A stretch of 50,056 bases of DNA from Alphaproteobacteria bacterium (GTDB lineage Bacteria > Pseudomonadota > Alphaproteobacteria > SMXQ01). The position numbers and the translations under genes are program-made. Below, in pieces: positions 14,739-24,138 of the stretch. How positions within the stretch are numbered: position 1 is the first letter of the stretch; each line of letters begins with the position of its first letter. Location: positions 1 through 50,056 of the forward strand of contig WHSO01000018.1 of assembly GCA_009380075.1 (NCBI GenBank), given 5' to 3'. Under the pieces are notes generated by a model, which did no database searches, was not told where the DNA came from, and was given only the letters and a program-made list of their open reading frames with translations.

Positions 14739-14763
14739 GTCAGCTACCGCCGGGTGATGACGG
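14739..14763 (+). repeat. Right direct repeat (attR-like) with displaced comM end
   Basis: Reads GTCAGCTACCGCC then GGGTGATGACGG, and runs on as GGGGCGTAG, giving VSYRRVMTGA-stop in the comM frame. This is the original host 3' end, separated from its gene by the inserted segment. Confidence 0.8.
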
Positions 14764-14872
14764 GGGCGTAGTGCAGACTCCGCGCGATCGCACCACGCGT
14801 GATTCCCGCCCACGGAAATTTGCTGTAGTGTGCCGCCGTCGCAAACGTCGGCATCGGGGAGGTTCAGTCGTT

Positions 14873-15247
14873 ATGCTCGCGAGACTCTTTCTGCGTCATT
14901 CCGTCATCTACATTCTCATCGGCATCAGCCTCGGCATCTACATGGCGGCGAGCCACGATCACGGGCTCACGCCGGTGCACGCGCACCTCAACCTGCTCGG
15001 CTTCGTCGCCATGGCGATCTACGGATTCTTCTACCGGCTCTACCCGTCGGCGGAGAACGGCCCACTTGTCAAATGGCACTTCTGGATCGCCAACCTCGGC
15101 ATGGTCGCCCTGCTGATCGCGCTGACGGCGCTGCTGCTCGGCGTGGCGCAGGCGGAAATCTTTACCGCCATCTTCTCCTTCGTCGTGTTCGGCGGGATGA
15201 TCCTGTTCGCGATCATCGTCTTCCGCGCCACCGCGCAGAACGCCTGA
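14873..15247 (+). CDS. Small four-helix membrane protein (cytochrome oxidase subunit I-like family)
   Basis: The ATG at 14873 has GGGGAGG about 10 bases upstream. The 124-residue product has four predicted membrane helices (SVIYILIGISLGIYMAA, LLGFVAMAIYGFFYRL, FWIANLGMVALLIALTALLL, IFSFVVFGGMILFAIIVF) and a conserved-looking HDHGLTPVHAHLNLLG stretch whose histidines resemble a heme-binding site. Proteins of this size and pattern are annotated as cytochrome-c oxidase-like, though they are far smaller than the catalytic subunit and no partner subunits are near. The earlier in-frame start at 14771 overlaps the old comM end and is unlikely. Confidence 0.8.
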   Translation: MLARLFLRHSVIYILIGISLGIYMAASHDHGLTPVHAHLNLLGFVAMAIYGFFYRLYPSAENGPLVKWHFWIANLGMVALLIALTALLLGVAQAEIFTAIFSFVVFGGMILFAIIVFRATAQNA

Positions 15248-15266
15248 CGTTCGCGGCGTTCGGGAC

Positions 15267-15629
15267 CTAGCGCCGGCTCACCATCGGACCGACATAGGCG
15301 CCGCCGAGGATATGAACGTGGTAATGGGGGACTTCCTGTCCCCCGTTCTCCCCGGCGTTGGCGATGAGCCTGTAGCCCGATTCGGCGAGGCCGAGGTCGC
15401 GCGCGATCTTGCCGGCGGCGCGGGTGAGCGCCGCGATCTCCGCGTCCGTCGCGTTGGCCGAGAAATCGTCATGGGAAACATAGGCGCCCTTGGGGATCAC
15501 CAGCACATGCATCGGCGTCTTGGGCGCGATGTCGAAGAAGGCGAGGACATGGTCATCCTCGTAAACCTTCTTGCACGGGATGTCGCCGCGCAGAATCTTG
15601 GCGAAGATGTTGTCGGGATCGTAGGCCAT
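15267..15629 (-). CDS. hinT: HIT (histidine triad) nucleotide-binding protein, HinT-like
   Basis: The 120-residue product matches the HinT branch: NIFAKILRGDIPCKKVYEDD near the start, FFDIAPKTPMHVLVIPKGAY, GYRLIANAGENGGQEVPHYH and the catalytic HYHVHILGG triad. HinT enzymes hydrolyse purine phosphoramidates and related aminoacyl-adenylates in the cytoplasm. The ATG at 15629 has GGAGGAGC close upstream. It lies on the same strand as the his operon but is separated from hisE by the transporter gene and a repeat. In many alphaproteobacteria it directly follows hisE, so the transporter may have been inserted between them. Confidence 0.95.
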   Translation of the reverse strand: MAYDPDNIFAKILRGDIPCKKVYEDDHVLAFFDIAPKTPMHVLVIPKGAYVSHDDFSANATDAEIAALTRAAGKIARDLGLAESGYRLIANAGENGGQEVPHYHVHILGGAYVGPMVSRR

Positions 15630-15754
15630 GGGCTCCTCCCGCCGCGCGCGCCGGTGCGGCCGCTAGGGACGGCTTAGCAGATGGAGCGGATGCTGTCACG
15701 GCGCGGCGCGGGCGGCTCTGGACCGATGGCGGCCGAGGTCCTACCTTGCCCGCC

Positions 15755-16696
15755 ATGAGTAATCCTCCTTCTGCCGCTTCCGCCCAGCGTCCGCCCCTTT
15801 CCGCCATCCTGATCGGCACGCTGCCGCCGCTGTTCTGGTCCGGGAATTTCCTCGTCGCCCGCGTCATGGCCGGGACCATCCCGCCGATCCAGATGTCGTT
15901 CTGGCGCTGGGTGACGGCACTCGTCATTCTGGCACCCTTCGCCCTGCCCCTCGTTTCGGCGCATCGGGCCACGTTGCGGCGGGAGATGCCGTTCCTCGTC
16001 GTCCTCGGCGCGGTCGGGATCACGGCGTTCAACTGCTTCGTCTATGCCGCGCTGCATTACACTACCGTGGTCAACGCGGCACTGATCAATTCGCTGATGC
16101 CGGTGATCACCTTCCTGTTCGCGCTCGTCCTCCTGCGCGACCGTCCGGGCGCCCGGCAGATGGCAGGGGTGGCGATCGCGCTTGTCGGCGCCGCGGTCAT
16201 CATCGCCCGCGGCGATGTCGGTGCGCTCGCGTCGCTGGGATTCAACCGCGGCGACCTGCTGGTGCTGGCCGGGCTCACCTTCTGGGCGCTCTACACGGTG
16301 TTGATCCGCTGGCGGCGGACGGCGCTGCCGATGACGCTGTTCCTCGCCGTCACCATCTTCTTCGGTGTGCTGTTCCACCTGCCGTTCATCGCCTGGGAAT
16401 ACCCGCGCGCCGGCGCCATGCCGGTGACGATGGAGACGCTGGCGGCCATCGCCTTCTTCGCCGTGTTCCCGTCGGTGCTCGCCTATATCTTCTGGAATCG
16501 CACGGTGGCGGCGCTGGGGCCCGGGCGCACCGGCATGTTCATGTACCTGATGCCGGTGTTCAGTTCCGTGCTCGGCGTCGGCCTGCTGGGCGAGGCGTTC
16601 CACCTGTATCACGGCGCGGGGATCGCGCTGATCTTCGCCGGCATTACGCTGACCACCGGCTTCGGCGCCGCGCGCGCCGCAAACAAACCAGACTAA
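15755..16696 (+). CDS. DMT family transporter (EamA domains)
   Basis: The 313-residue membrane protein has the ten-helix, two-EamA-domain layout: PPLFWSGNFLVARVMAGTIP in the first helix, VNAALINSLMPVITFLFALV with DRPGARQMAGVAIALVGAAV closing domain 1, and a second half with GDLLVLAGLTFWALYTVLIR, FFAVFPSVLAYIFWNRTVAA and PVFSSVLGVGLLGEAFHLYH. Such carriers usually export amino acids or other metabolites; the substrate is not predictable. The ATG at 15755 is preferred; a TTG three codons earlier (15746) is possible. It sits alone on the plus strand between two minus-strand genes. Confidence 0.93.
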   Translation: MSNPPSAASAQRPPLSAILIGTLPPLFWSGNFLVARVMAGTIPPIQMSFWRWVTALVILAPFALPLVSAHRATLRREMPFLVVLGAVGITAFNCFVYAALHYTTVVNAALINSLMPVITFLFALVLLRDRPGARQMAGVAIALVGAAVIIARGDVGALASLGFNRGDLLVLAGLTFWALYTVLIRWRRTALPMTLFLAVTIFFGVLFHLPFIAWEYPRAGAMPVTMETLAAIAFFAVFPSVLAYIFWNRTVAALGPGRTGMFMYLMPVFSSVLGVGLLGEAFHLYHGAGIALIFAGITLTTGFGAARAANKPD

Positions 16697-16719
16697 TGCG
16701 GGTCACTCTAACGTTCTTA

Positions 16720-16843
16720 CGTCATGCCCCGGCCCTCGGGCCCGCGCAGAGCGCGGCCCAAGGACAAGCTTCACGTCCGGGGCATCGTCGTGCGAAGCAC
16801 GCATGCGCATGACGGATCGCCCGGATAAACCGGGCGATGACGA
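16720..16843. repeat. Dispersed double-hairpin repeat, copy A
   Basis: Starts CGTCATGCCCCGGCCCTCGG and ends GATCGCCCGGATAAACCGGGC followed by GATGACG in parts shared with copies B (25329), C (27677) and D (49046). The ends CGTCAT...ATGACG are inverted. It lies between the convergent transporter and hisE genes and could help end transcription. No ORF is present in 16697-16876. Confidence 0.85.
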
Positions 16844-16876
16844 ATCAATAAAGCGATTCAATCATTGGGGAACCTG

Positions 16877-17236
16877 CTAGCCCTTCTTCGGGCGCGCGGC
16901 TTTCTCGGCGATGCCCGACGTGCCCTCGCGCCGCGCGAGCTCGGCCCAGACGTCGTCGGGCGCGACACCGCTCTCCGCCCACAGCACCAGCAGGTGATAG
17001 ATCAGGTCGGCGCTTTCGCGGGTCAGCGCCACGGCGTCGCCCTTGAGACCTTCAATCGTCACCTCGATCGCCTCCTCGCCGACCTTGCGGCAGATCAGCT
17101 TCGCCCCACCGGCGAACAGCGACGCGGTATAGGACTGCGCCGCGTCGGCGCCCTGGCGCGAACGTATGGTGTCGAACAGGCGCGCAAGAACGTCTGCGGA
17201 CGCCTTCGAATCAGGGGGCTTGTCGGTCTCGGTCAT
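16877..17236 (-). CDS. hisE: Phosphoribosyl-ATP pyrophosphatase
   Basis: HisE performs the second step of histidine synthesis, converting phosphoribosyl-ATP to phosphoribosyl-AMP. The 119-residue product has the MazG-like all-alpha metal-binding motif: SYTASLFAGGAKLICRKVGE, then EAIEVTIEG, ESADLIYHLLVLWAESGV and a basic Lys tail. It is the last gene of the his operon, 28 bases after hisF. HisI is not in this window, so the two activities are on separate genes. Confidence 0.96.
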   Translation of the reverse strand: MTETDKPPDSKASADVLARLFDTIRSRQGADAAQSYTASLFAGGAKLICRKVGEEAIEVTIEGLKGDAVALTRESADLIYHLLVLWAESGVAPDDVWAELARREGTSGIAEKAARPKKG

Positions 17237-17264
17237 GGGCGAAGGGGTAGCAGATTGCGCGCCG

Positions 17265-18032
17265 TCAGGCGAGCCTGACGGGGATTCCGGCGGCGGCCAT
17301 ATGGGCCTTGACGTCGGCCACCGAAAAGGTGCCGAAGTGGAAGATCGAGGCGGCGAGCACCGCCGAGGCGTGGCCGTCGTGCACGCCTTCGACCAGGTGG
17401 TCCAGCGTGCCGACGCCGCCCGAGGCGATCACCGGCACGCGCACGGCGTCGGCCACCGCGCGAGTGAGCGCGCAGTCGAAGCCCGACTTGGTGCCGTCGC
17501 GGTCCATGGAGGTGAGCAGGATCTCGCCGGCCCCCCGCGCCACCATGCGCCGCGCCCAGTCGACCGCGTCGAGGCCCGTGGGCGTGCGCCCGCCGTGGGT
17601 GAAGATCTCCCACCGGTCGGGCGCCACCGCCTTGGCGTCGATGGCGACGACGATGCACTGGGCGCCAAACTTTTCCGCCGCCTCGCGCACGAAGTCGGGC
17701 CGGGCGACGGCGGCGGTGTTGATCGAGACCTTGTCGGCGCCGGCAAGCAGCAGCTTGCGGATGTCGTCCACCGTGCGCACGCCGCCGCCGACGGTGAGCG
17801 GCATGAAGCATTGCTCCGCCGTGCCGCGCACCACGTCGTAGAGCGTGTCGCGGTTCTCCGACGAGGCGGTGATGTCGAGAAAGCAGAGCTCGTCGGCGCC
17901 CGCCGCGTCATAGACGCGCGCCTGCTCGACCGGATCGCCGGCGTCGCGCAGGTCGACGAAGTTGACGCCCTTGACGACGCGACCGTCCTTGACGTCGAGG
18001 CAGGGAATGATGCGGACCTTGAGCACGCTCAT
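17265..18032 (-). CDS. hisF: Imidazole glycerol phosphate synthase, cyclase subunit
   Basis: HisF uses ammonia from HisH to form imidazole glycerol phosphate and AICAR. The 255-residue TIM barrel has [19 protein letters not shown] with the catalytic Asp at the end of strand 1, [57 protein letters not shown] with the second catalytic Asp, and [16 protein letters not shown]. The ATG at 18032 overlaps the hisA stop by four bases. The frame is open far upstream, but that is the base-composition shadow of hisA and hisH. Confidence 0.97.
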   Translation of the reverse strand: MSVLKVRIIPCLDVKDGRVVKGVNFVDLRDAGDPVEQARVYDAAGADELCFLDITASSENRDTLYDVVRGTAEQCFMPLTVGGGVRTVDDIRKLLLAGADKVSINTAAVARPDFVREAAEKFGAQCIVVAIDAKAVAPDRWEIFTHGGRTPTGLDAVDWARRMVARGAGEILLTSMDRDGTKSGFDCALTRAVADAVRVPVIASGGVGTLDHLVEGVHDGHASAVLAASIFHFGTFSVADVKAHMAAAGIPVRLA

Positions 18033-18775
18033 TTGCTCTTGTTCGCCGCGGGCGGATCGAGCAGCGCCAGCGCCTGCTTCGCGTCGATGCGCCCGTCGTA
18101 GAGCGCGCGGCCGACGATCACGCCTTCGATCCCCGAGTCCTCGACCTGCTTGAGCTCCTCCAGGTCCGAAAGCTGCGACACGCCGCCCGACGCGATCACC
18201 GGCGTCGTCAGGGCCCAGGCGAGGTCCGTCGTCTGGTCGATGTTGACGCCCATCATCGCGCCGTCGCGGCCGATGTCGGTATAGACGATGGCGGCGACGC
18301 CGGAGTCCTCGAACTTGAGCGCGAGGTCGAGCGCCTTGACCTTCGACGTCTTGGCCCAGCCGGCGACGGCGACGTAACCGTCGCGCGCGTCGATGCCGAC
18401 GACGATGCGCCCGGGGAAATCGCGGCAGGCCTGCTTGACGAGGTCGGGCTGCTCGAGCGCCACGGTGCCGAGGATGACGCGCTTTACCCCTTTCTCCAGC
18501 CACATGGAAATCGTCGCCAGGTCGCGGATGCCGCCGCCGAGCTGGGCCGGCATCGACACCGTATCGAGGATCGCCTCCACCGGCTTGTCGTTGACCGGGC
18601 GGCCCTCGATCGCGCCGTTGAGATCGACCAGGTGGAGCCAGCGGAACCCGGCGTCGGCAAAGGCCCGCGCCTGGGACGAGGGATCGGCGTTGTAGACGGT
18701 GGCCTTGCCCATGTCGCCCTGGAACAGGCGCACGCAGGCGCCGTCCTTGAGGTCGATGGCGGGGAACAGGATCAT
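18029..18775 (-). CDS. hisA: ProFAR isomerase HisA
   Basis: HisA isomerises N'-(5'-phosphoribosyl)-formimino-AICAR ribonucleotide in histidine synthesis. The 248-residue barrel reads [94 protein letters not shown] with the acidic catalytic residues in place, and [15 protein letters not shown]. It lies between hisH (21 bases) and hisF (4-base overlap). Confidence 0.97.
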   Translation of the reverse strand: MILFPAIDLKDGACVRLFQGDMGKATVYNADPSSQARAFADAGFRWLHLVDLNGAIEGRPVNDKPVEAILDTVSMPAQLGGGIRDLATISMWLEKGVKRVILGTVALEQPDLVKQACRDFPGRIVVGIDARDGYVAVAGWAKTSKVKALDLALKFEDSGVAAIVYTDIGRDGAMMGVNIDQTTDLAWALTTPVIASGGVSQLSDLEELKQVEDSGIEGVIVGRALYDGRIDAKQALALLDPPAANKSK

Positions 18776-18796
18776 GGTGGCGCGTCTCCCTCGGCC

Positions 18797-19423
18797 CTAC
18801 GGCCGCCAGGCGAGGAAATTGGCGATCAGGCCGAGGCCCACGGCCTGGCTCTTTTCCGGGTGGAACTGGGTGCCGACCATGTTGTCGCGCCCGACCACGG
18901 CGGCAACGGGCCCGCCGTAATCGACCTCGGCCAGCACGTCGGATTCGCGCGCCGGAATGAGGCGGTAGCCGTGCACGAAATAGACATGGGCGCCGGTGTC
19001 GATGCCAGCGAAAACCGGATGCGCCGGTGCCGTGAGGCGGAGGTCGTTCCAGCCCATGTGGGGCACCTTGACGCCGCCGCCGTCGATGGCCCGCACCTCG
19101 CCCTCGATCCAGCCGAGGCCCCGATGCACGCCGTGTTCGAGGCCGCGCGTCGCCATCAGCTGCATGCCGACGCAGATGCCGAGGAACGGCTTGCCCCGGG
19201 CGACGACGTTGTCCTCCAGCGCCTCGACCATGCCGGGCAGCGCGCGCAGTCCCGCGGCGCAATCGCCGAAGGCGCCGACGCCGGGCAGCACGATGCGGTC
19301 GGCGCGGGAAAGTGCATTGGCATCGCCGGTGACCTCGACCGTGCCACCGCCGGCAGCGCGCTCGAACGCCTTGGCGGCCGAGCGGAGATTGCCCGATCCG
19401 TAATCGACGATCACCGTGGTCAT
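18797..19423 (-). CDS. hisH: Imidazole glycerol phosphate synthase, glutaminase subunit
   Basis: HisH hydrolyses glutamine and channels ammonia to HisF. The 208-residue class I glutamine amidotransferase has [20 protein letters not shown], the oxyanion loop [10 protein letters not shown], the nucleophile in [11 protein letters not shown], the WNDL segment and the His/Glu pair in [13 protein letters not shown]. Its ATG overlaps the stop of the DUF2628 gene by four bases. Confidence 0.97.
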   Translation of the reverse strand: MTTVIVDYGSGNLRSAAKAFERAAGGGTVEVTGDANALSRADRIVLPGVGAFGDCAAGLRALPGMVEALEDNVVARGKPFLGICVGMQLMATRGLEHGVHRGLGWIEGEVRAIDGGGVKVPHMGWNDLRLTAPAHPVFAGIDTGAHVYFVHGYRLIPARESDVLAEVDYGGPVAAVVGRDNMVGTQFHPEKSQAVGLGLIANFLAWRP

Positions 19424-19845
19424 GTTGCGGGCTGCGGGTGCGCGGCAGGCGGAGCTTCAGCGAGGCGATCCGCCTCCAGCGCGGCGAGATCGAAGTAGCG
19501 GCGCAGCGCGCCGTCGCGGTCGGCGGCGGCGATCACCGCGGCCTCCTTCCAGCCCTTGCGCGCCAGATGCGCGCGCCACCAGTCGTTGGCCGAGCAGCCG
19601 ACATAGACGCCGATAGCCAGCGTCACCACCGTACTCGCGATCTCGTTTATGCCGATGGTGTCCAGTCCGGCGGCGGCGAGGCCGGTCAGCACCAGCACGG
19701 CGACACCGACGACCCACATGCCCTGGGCCAGCATCCACAGGCCGGAGAACAGGAAGGCCCACCAGTTGAAGCCTTCGCGGATCACCTCGGCCTCGCGCCT
19801 GCGCTGGGAGAACGGCGGCGGTAGATGGATGGTGTAGATACGCAT
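19420..19845 (-). CDS. DUF2628 membrane protein within the his operon
   Basis: The 141-residue protein has a soluble, basic N-terminus ([20 protein letters not shown]), then [20 protein letters not shown] leading into three or so membrane helices ([33 protein letters not shown]), the [16 protein letters not shown] motif and a cytoplasmic tail. The WAFLF-to-NDWW pattern is that of DUF2628, whose function is unknown. It sits between hisB and hisH and overlaps hisH by four bases, a placement repeated in other alphaproteobacteria, so it is co-transcribed with histidine genes. Confidence 0.92.
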   Translation of the reverse strand: MRIYTIHLPPPFSQRRREAEVIREGFNWWAFLFSGLWMLAQGMWVVGVAVLVLTGLAAAGLDTIGINEIASTVVTLAIGVYVGCSANDWWRAHLARKGWKEAAVIAAADRDGALRRYFDLAALEADRLAEAPPAAHPQPAT

Positions 19846-19866
19846 TGCGCCTTCCTTCGCGCCCGG

Positions 19867-20472
19867 CTAGAGCGATCCCCCGAGGACGCCCTTGGTCGAG
19901 GGCACCGCGTCGGCCTTGCGCGGATCGACCTCGACCGCGAGGCGCAACGCCCGCGCCAGCCCCTTGAAGCAGGACTCGATGATGTGATGGGCGTTCTCGC
20001 CGTAGAGGTTCTCGACGTGCAGCGTCAGCCCCGCCGCCTGGGCGAAGGCCTTGAACCATTCCTTGAACAGCTCGGTATCCATCTCGCCCAGCTTCGGCAC
20101 TGGCAGCGTCACCTCATACACCAGGTAGGGCCGGTTGGAGGCGTCCAGCACCACGCGGGTGAGCGTTTCGTCCATGGGGATCATGGACTGGCCGTAGCGG
20201 GTAATCCCGGCGCGGTTGCCGAGCGCCCGGGAGACCGCCTCGCCCAGCGCGAGTCCGGTGTCCTCGGTGGTGTGGTGATTGTCGATATGGAGGTCGCCCT
20301 TGGCCTTCAGCGTCACGTCGATCAGGCTGTGGCGGGAGAGTTGTTCGAGCATGTGGTCGAGGAAGCCGATCCCGGTCGAGATGTCATAGGCCCCCGTCCC
20401 GTCGAGGTTGACCTCGACGGCGATGCTGGTTTCCTTGGTCTTGCGCTCGACCCGGCCGATACGGGCGGCCAT
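19867..20472 (-). CDS. hisB: Imidazoleglycerol-phosphate dehydratase
   Basis: HisB removes water from imidazoleglycerol phosphate. The 201-residue monofunctional form has both HHxxE-type metal sites: [20 protein letters not shown] and [19 protein letters not shown], with [20 protein letters not shown] before them and [17 protein letters not shown] at the end. It has no fused phosphatase domain, as is usual outside enterics. It is the first gene of this minus-strand operon and diverges from hslV across 188 bases, which must hold both promoters. Confidence 0.97.
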   Translation of the reverse strand: MAARIGRVERKTKETSIAVEVNLDGTGAYDISTGIGFLDHMLEQLSRHSLIDVTLKAKGDLHIDNHHTTEDTGLALGEAVSRALGNRAGITRYGQSMIPMDETLTRVVLDASNRPYLVYEVTLPVPKLGEMDTELFKEWFKAFAQAAGLTLHVENLYGENAHHIIESCFKGLARALRLAVEVDPRKADAVPSTKGVLGGSL

Positions 20473-20660
20473 GGCGGTCTCTCCTCCGGCTGCGGGCGCG
20501 GACGGGCACCCGAAGAGCGCCTTTTAGCAGGAAGGGCCGCGGACGGGAAGGCGCTTGCCCCGCCTGGCCGGACCCCCGAAAAGCCCATATGGCGCTTGAT
20601 TGACCGCTTTCCATCCCCACATGGGATGCTATCTTGCCCTCCGCTTCCACGGATCCCGCC

Positions 20661-21212
20661 ATGACGAACCCCCCTTCCCAGGACTGGCACGGCACGACCA
20701 TCCTCTGCGTCCGCAAGGGCGCCCAAGTGGTGATCGCCGGCGACGGCCAGGTGTCGATGGGCCCGACCGTCATAAAATCCAACGCCCGCAAGGTCCGCAC
20801 CCTCAAGGGCGGCAAGGTCCTGGCCGGCTTCGCCGGCGCCACGGCGGACGCTTTCACCCTGTTCGAGCGCCTCGAGGCCAAGCTCGAGAAGCACGGCGAG
20901 CTAACCCGCGCCTGCGTCGAGCTGGCCAAGGACTGGCGCACCGACCGCTACCTGCGCCGGCTCGAGGCCATGCTGGCGGTCGCCGACGACAAGGTATCGC
21001 TGGTCGTCTCCGGCACCGGCGACGTGCTCGAGCCCGAGGACGGGCTGATCGCCATCGGATCGGGCGGCAATTACGCGCTCGCCGCCGCCCGGGCGCTGGC
21101 CGACCGCGACGACATGGACGCCGAGGCCATCGCGCGGCGCGCGCTCGAGATCGCCGCCGGCATCTGCGTCTATACCAACACCAACGTCACCCTCGAAAAG
21201 CTGGGCGCCTGA
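20661..21212 (+). CDS. hslV: ATP-dependent protease HslV (ClpQ), peptidase subunit
   Basis: HslV forms the double-hexamer peptidase core partnered with HslU. The catalytic N-terminal threonine is in [11 protein letters not shown] at the end of a short propeptide ([11 protein letters not shown]), and the sequence continues through [39 protein letters not shown] and [16 protein letters not shown] use the ATG at 20661; an earlier ATG (20634) would make an unusually long propeptide. It has one base before hslU and is thus one operon. Confidence 0.97.
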   Translation: MTNPPSQDWHGTTILCVRKGAQVVIAGDGQVSMGPTVIKSNARKVRTLKGGKVLAGFAGATADAFTLFERLEAKLEKHGELTRACVELAKDWRTDRYLRRLEAMLAVADDKVSLVVSGTGDVLEPEDGLIAIGSGGNYALAAARALADRDDMDAEAIARRALEIAAGICVYTNTNVTLEKLGA

Positions 21213-21213
21213 C

Positions 21214-22536
<1,323 letters not shown>

Positions 22537-22570
22537 ACGCGCGTGATATTTGAGTGATTGCAGCTACGCA

Positions 22571-22690
22571 TCAAGGGCTCGTAAAGCCTTTCAAATACAC
22601 ACGTAAGAGTTCTAGTCTTTCCTTGCCCTTTCCACGATACGTCCACCTCAAAAACTGTTCCCGCGTGATCAGATACCCTTGGGCAATGCG
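22571..22690 (-). other. Open continuation after the amber stop of the wHTH gene
   Basis: In the same frame as the regulator, 39 sense codons follow its TAG stop before a TGA at 22571-22573, reading RIAQGYLITREQFLRWTYRG then KGKERLELLRVYLKGFTSP. It has protein-like composition but no start codon of its own. It may be the rest of a longer gene cut by a nonsense change, a decayed neighbour, or chance. Confidence 0.35.
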
Positions 22691-23032
22691 CTAATTGCCA
22701 CGAACAATATCCTCTATCTGATCCTTGAGACGTTTACCCTTGGGAGTTAGCTCCCACACAAGGCGGCGCCTTTCGTTAGGATCTATATCGAACTTAAGGA
22801 ATCCTAGACCCTGTTTTGGACCGGCGTTGATGACGTAGAGCTTATCAGACAAAGCCTTTAGATTCCGATACGCGCTGGCGATAGACTGCCCTAAATCAGA
22901 CGCAACGCCTTCTCGCGTAGCTTTGCCTCTCTGCGCGACATACATAAATGTCGCTAGCCGTTGAACCGGCATGTTTTCATCGTGACTACGGACTACCTCC
23001 AACACCTTTGCTAATTTTTGGATTGGATACAT
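22691..23032 (-). CDS. MarR-like winged helix regulator in an AT-rich phage-like remnant
   Basis: The 113-residue product has a winged helix-turn-helix: MPVQRLATFMYVAQRGKATR, then EGVASDLGQSIASAYRNLKA and a wing (GLGFLKFDIDPNERRRLVWE, then LTPKGKRLKDQIEDI). The LTPKG wing end is typical of MarR-type proteins, and similar short forms occur in prophages. A GAGGGGAAAGG ribosome-binding site precedes the ATG at 23032. The surrounding 22540-23195 is far AT-richer than hslU and the XRE gene, so it was acquired. No target gene or integrase is left. Confidence 0.78.
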   Translation of the reverse strand: MYPIQKLAKVLEVVRSHDENMPVQRLATFMYVAQRGKATREGVASDLGQSIASAYRNLKALSDKLYVINAGPKQGLGFLKFDIDPNERRRLVWELTPKGKRLKDQIEDIVRGN

Positions 23033-23174
23033 CGCCTTTCCCCTCAGAGAACGGTAACCTTAGACGTAGTTCGGTGCGTCGCCAGTTAATTACTAGTCCA
23101 TTGCCCTCAATCTTTAACTGGCACTTGATGGGCCCCCACCCTTCTATCCTTATCCCTTCAAAAAACATCAGCAT
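22986..23174 (-). CDS. Small hypothetical protein upstream of the wHTH gene
   Basis: The 62-residue frame (MLMFFEGIRIEGWGPIKCQL, then KIEGNGLVINWRRTELRLRL and a polar tail) has alternating hydrophobic residues, like a small beta protein. It overlaps the regulator start by 47 bases, which weakens the case. There is no strong ribosome-binding site. It would be part of the same phage-like remnant. Confidence 0.35.
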   Translation of the reverse strand: MLMFFEGIRIEGWGPIKCQLKIEGNGLVINWRRTELRLRLPFSEGKGDVSNPKISKGVGGSP

Positions 23175-23197
23175 ATCGAGCGTGTCTCAGTTTCAAG

Positions 23198-23563
23198 CTA
23201 ACTCGTCTCCGGCGTCCCCTTCAGCAGCGCCAGCATCCGGCGCACCAGCGCCGGGTCGAGGTCGCGGATGCGTTCGCCGAGGAGATTGGCGAGCTCCGTC
23301 GCTTCGGGATCGAGCCCGGACGTATCGACGGTGACGCGCGGGTGGGAGAGCTGGGCCAGGCGCTCGAGCTCATCGGCGTCTTCCCAGATGCGGTGGAAGT
23401 ACTGGCAGATCTGGATCACCAGCACCGGCGACGGGCGGCCGCGCTTGCCGTGCTCCAGCGCCGAGAGATAGGCCGGCGAAAGCTGCAGGTCCGCCGCCAT
23501 CCGCTTCAGCGTGACGCCGCGCAGCGCGCGCAGTTCCCTGAGCTTGGCGCCGAACGGGGTCAC
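23198..23563 (-). CDS. XRE family helix-turn-helix regulator
   Basis: The 121-residue protein begins with a canonical XRE domain, VTPFGAKLRELRALRGVTLK then MAADLQLSPAYLSALEHGKR, followed by a helical tail (WEDADELERLAQLSHPRVTV, LDPALVRRMLALLKG). I use the GTG at 23563, which overlaps the Smr gene's stop (GTGA). Its placement after Smr and MltA genes is conserved in alphaproteobacteria, so it is vertical, not part of the neighbouring phage-like remnant. Its regulon is unknown. Confidence 0.9.
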   Translation of the reverse strand: MTPFGAKLRELRALRGVTLKRMAADLQLSPAYLSALEHGKRGRPSPVLVIQICQYFHRIWEDADELERLAQLSHPRVTVDTSGLDPEATELANLLGERIRDLDPALVRRMLALLKGTPETS

Positions 23564-24132
23564 CGGTCGCGCCGGCGGCGCAGATAGACGTAGAAGGCGC
23601 CGGCGCCGCCGTCCTTGGGCTGGGCCTCGGCGAAGGCGACGACGCCGGGGCGCAGCACCGCGTCGTTGAGCCAGTGGGGCAGTGCCGTGCGGATGACGCC
23701 GGTGCCGCGCCCGCGCACGCCCTTGCCGGTGATGACGAGGACGCAGCGCGCGCCGCGCTCGAGCTGGAAGGCGAGGAAGGCCAGCAGCTCGGTCCGCGCC
23801 TCGTCCCGGGTCATGCCGTGGAGGTCGATGCGCCCGTCGATGGAAAGCTGCCCGCGCCGCAGGCGGTTGAGGTTGCGCTTGTCGAGGCCCGGGGCGGTTC
23901 CCGCCGCAAGCGGCGCCGGCGGTGGCGGCGATAACGCGGCGCGGGACGCGGCGGTCGCGCGGGGGGACGCGGATTTCGATTTCGGCGCCGGCGGCGGCTC
24001 CGCCCTGCCCGTCCCGCTCGTGCGTGTCTTTACCGCTTCGCCGCGCCGGAGCGGCCGCACCTCGCGCGCGACGCGATTCCACAGCGCCGCATCGTCAGGA
24101 CCGGGAGGCTGCGGGGGTGTCTTCCTCGCCAT
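23560..24132 (-). CDS. Smr-domain protein (MutS2-like nuclease fold)
   Basis: The 190-residue product has a basic, Pro/Ala-rich N-terminal half (to about 85) and a C-terminal Smr domain: IDLHGMTRDEARTELLAFLA, then RCVLVITGKGVRGRGTGVIR and LPHWLNDAVLRPGVVAFAEA, ending GGAGAFYVYLRR. The DLHGM and TGKG motifs are the family's conserved core. Smr domains nick DNA or cleave RNA; stand-alone proteobacterial forms are not well assigned. It starts 6 bases after the mltA stop and couples to the XRE gene. Confidence 0.93.
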   Translation of the reverse strand: MARKTPPQPPGPDDAALWNRVAREVRPLRRGEAVKTRTSGTGRAEPPPAPKSKSASPRATAASRAALSPPPPAPLAAGTAPGLDKRNLNRLRRGQLSIDGRIDLHGMTRDEARTELLAFLAFQLERGARCVLVITGKGVRGRGTGVIRTALPHWLNDAVLRPGVVAFAEAQPKDGGAGAFYVYLRRRRDR

Positions 24133-24138
24133 GGGGTC

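Larger units (their letters stand above)
13167..14763 (+). mobile_element. Small AT-rich inserted segment with a defence gene, at the comM 3' end
   Basis: About 1.6 kb bounded by 25-bp direct repeats, with composition much AT-richer than the flanking comM and downstream DNA. The original comM end is displaced to the right repeat and a replacement end is supplied on the left, which is the hallmark of site-specific integration into a gene's 3' end. It carries one AvcD-like gene, truncated, and one small ORF, but no integrase. It may be a deleted remnant of a larger island or a small element moved in trans. Confidence 0.75.

Noticed and set aside
16720-16843. Repeat copy A as an attachment site or a CRISPR-like element
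   Set aside because: Related copies at 25329, 27677 and 49046 are not regularly spaced, share terminal inverted ends and have no spacers; they are dispersed repeats.
17265-19262. A 665-residue minus-strand frame through hisF, hisA and hisH
   Set aside because: Only the hisF part has homology; the upstream extension is a shadow of hisA and hisH, whose own frames match their families.
22948-23334. A plus-strand ORF of 128 residues across the AT-rich remnant
   Set aside because: Antisense to the wHTH gene, which has a good ribosome-binding site and recognisable fold.
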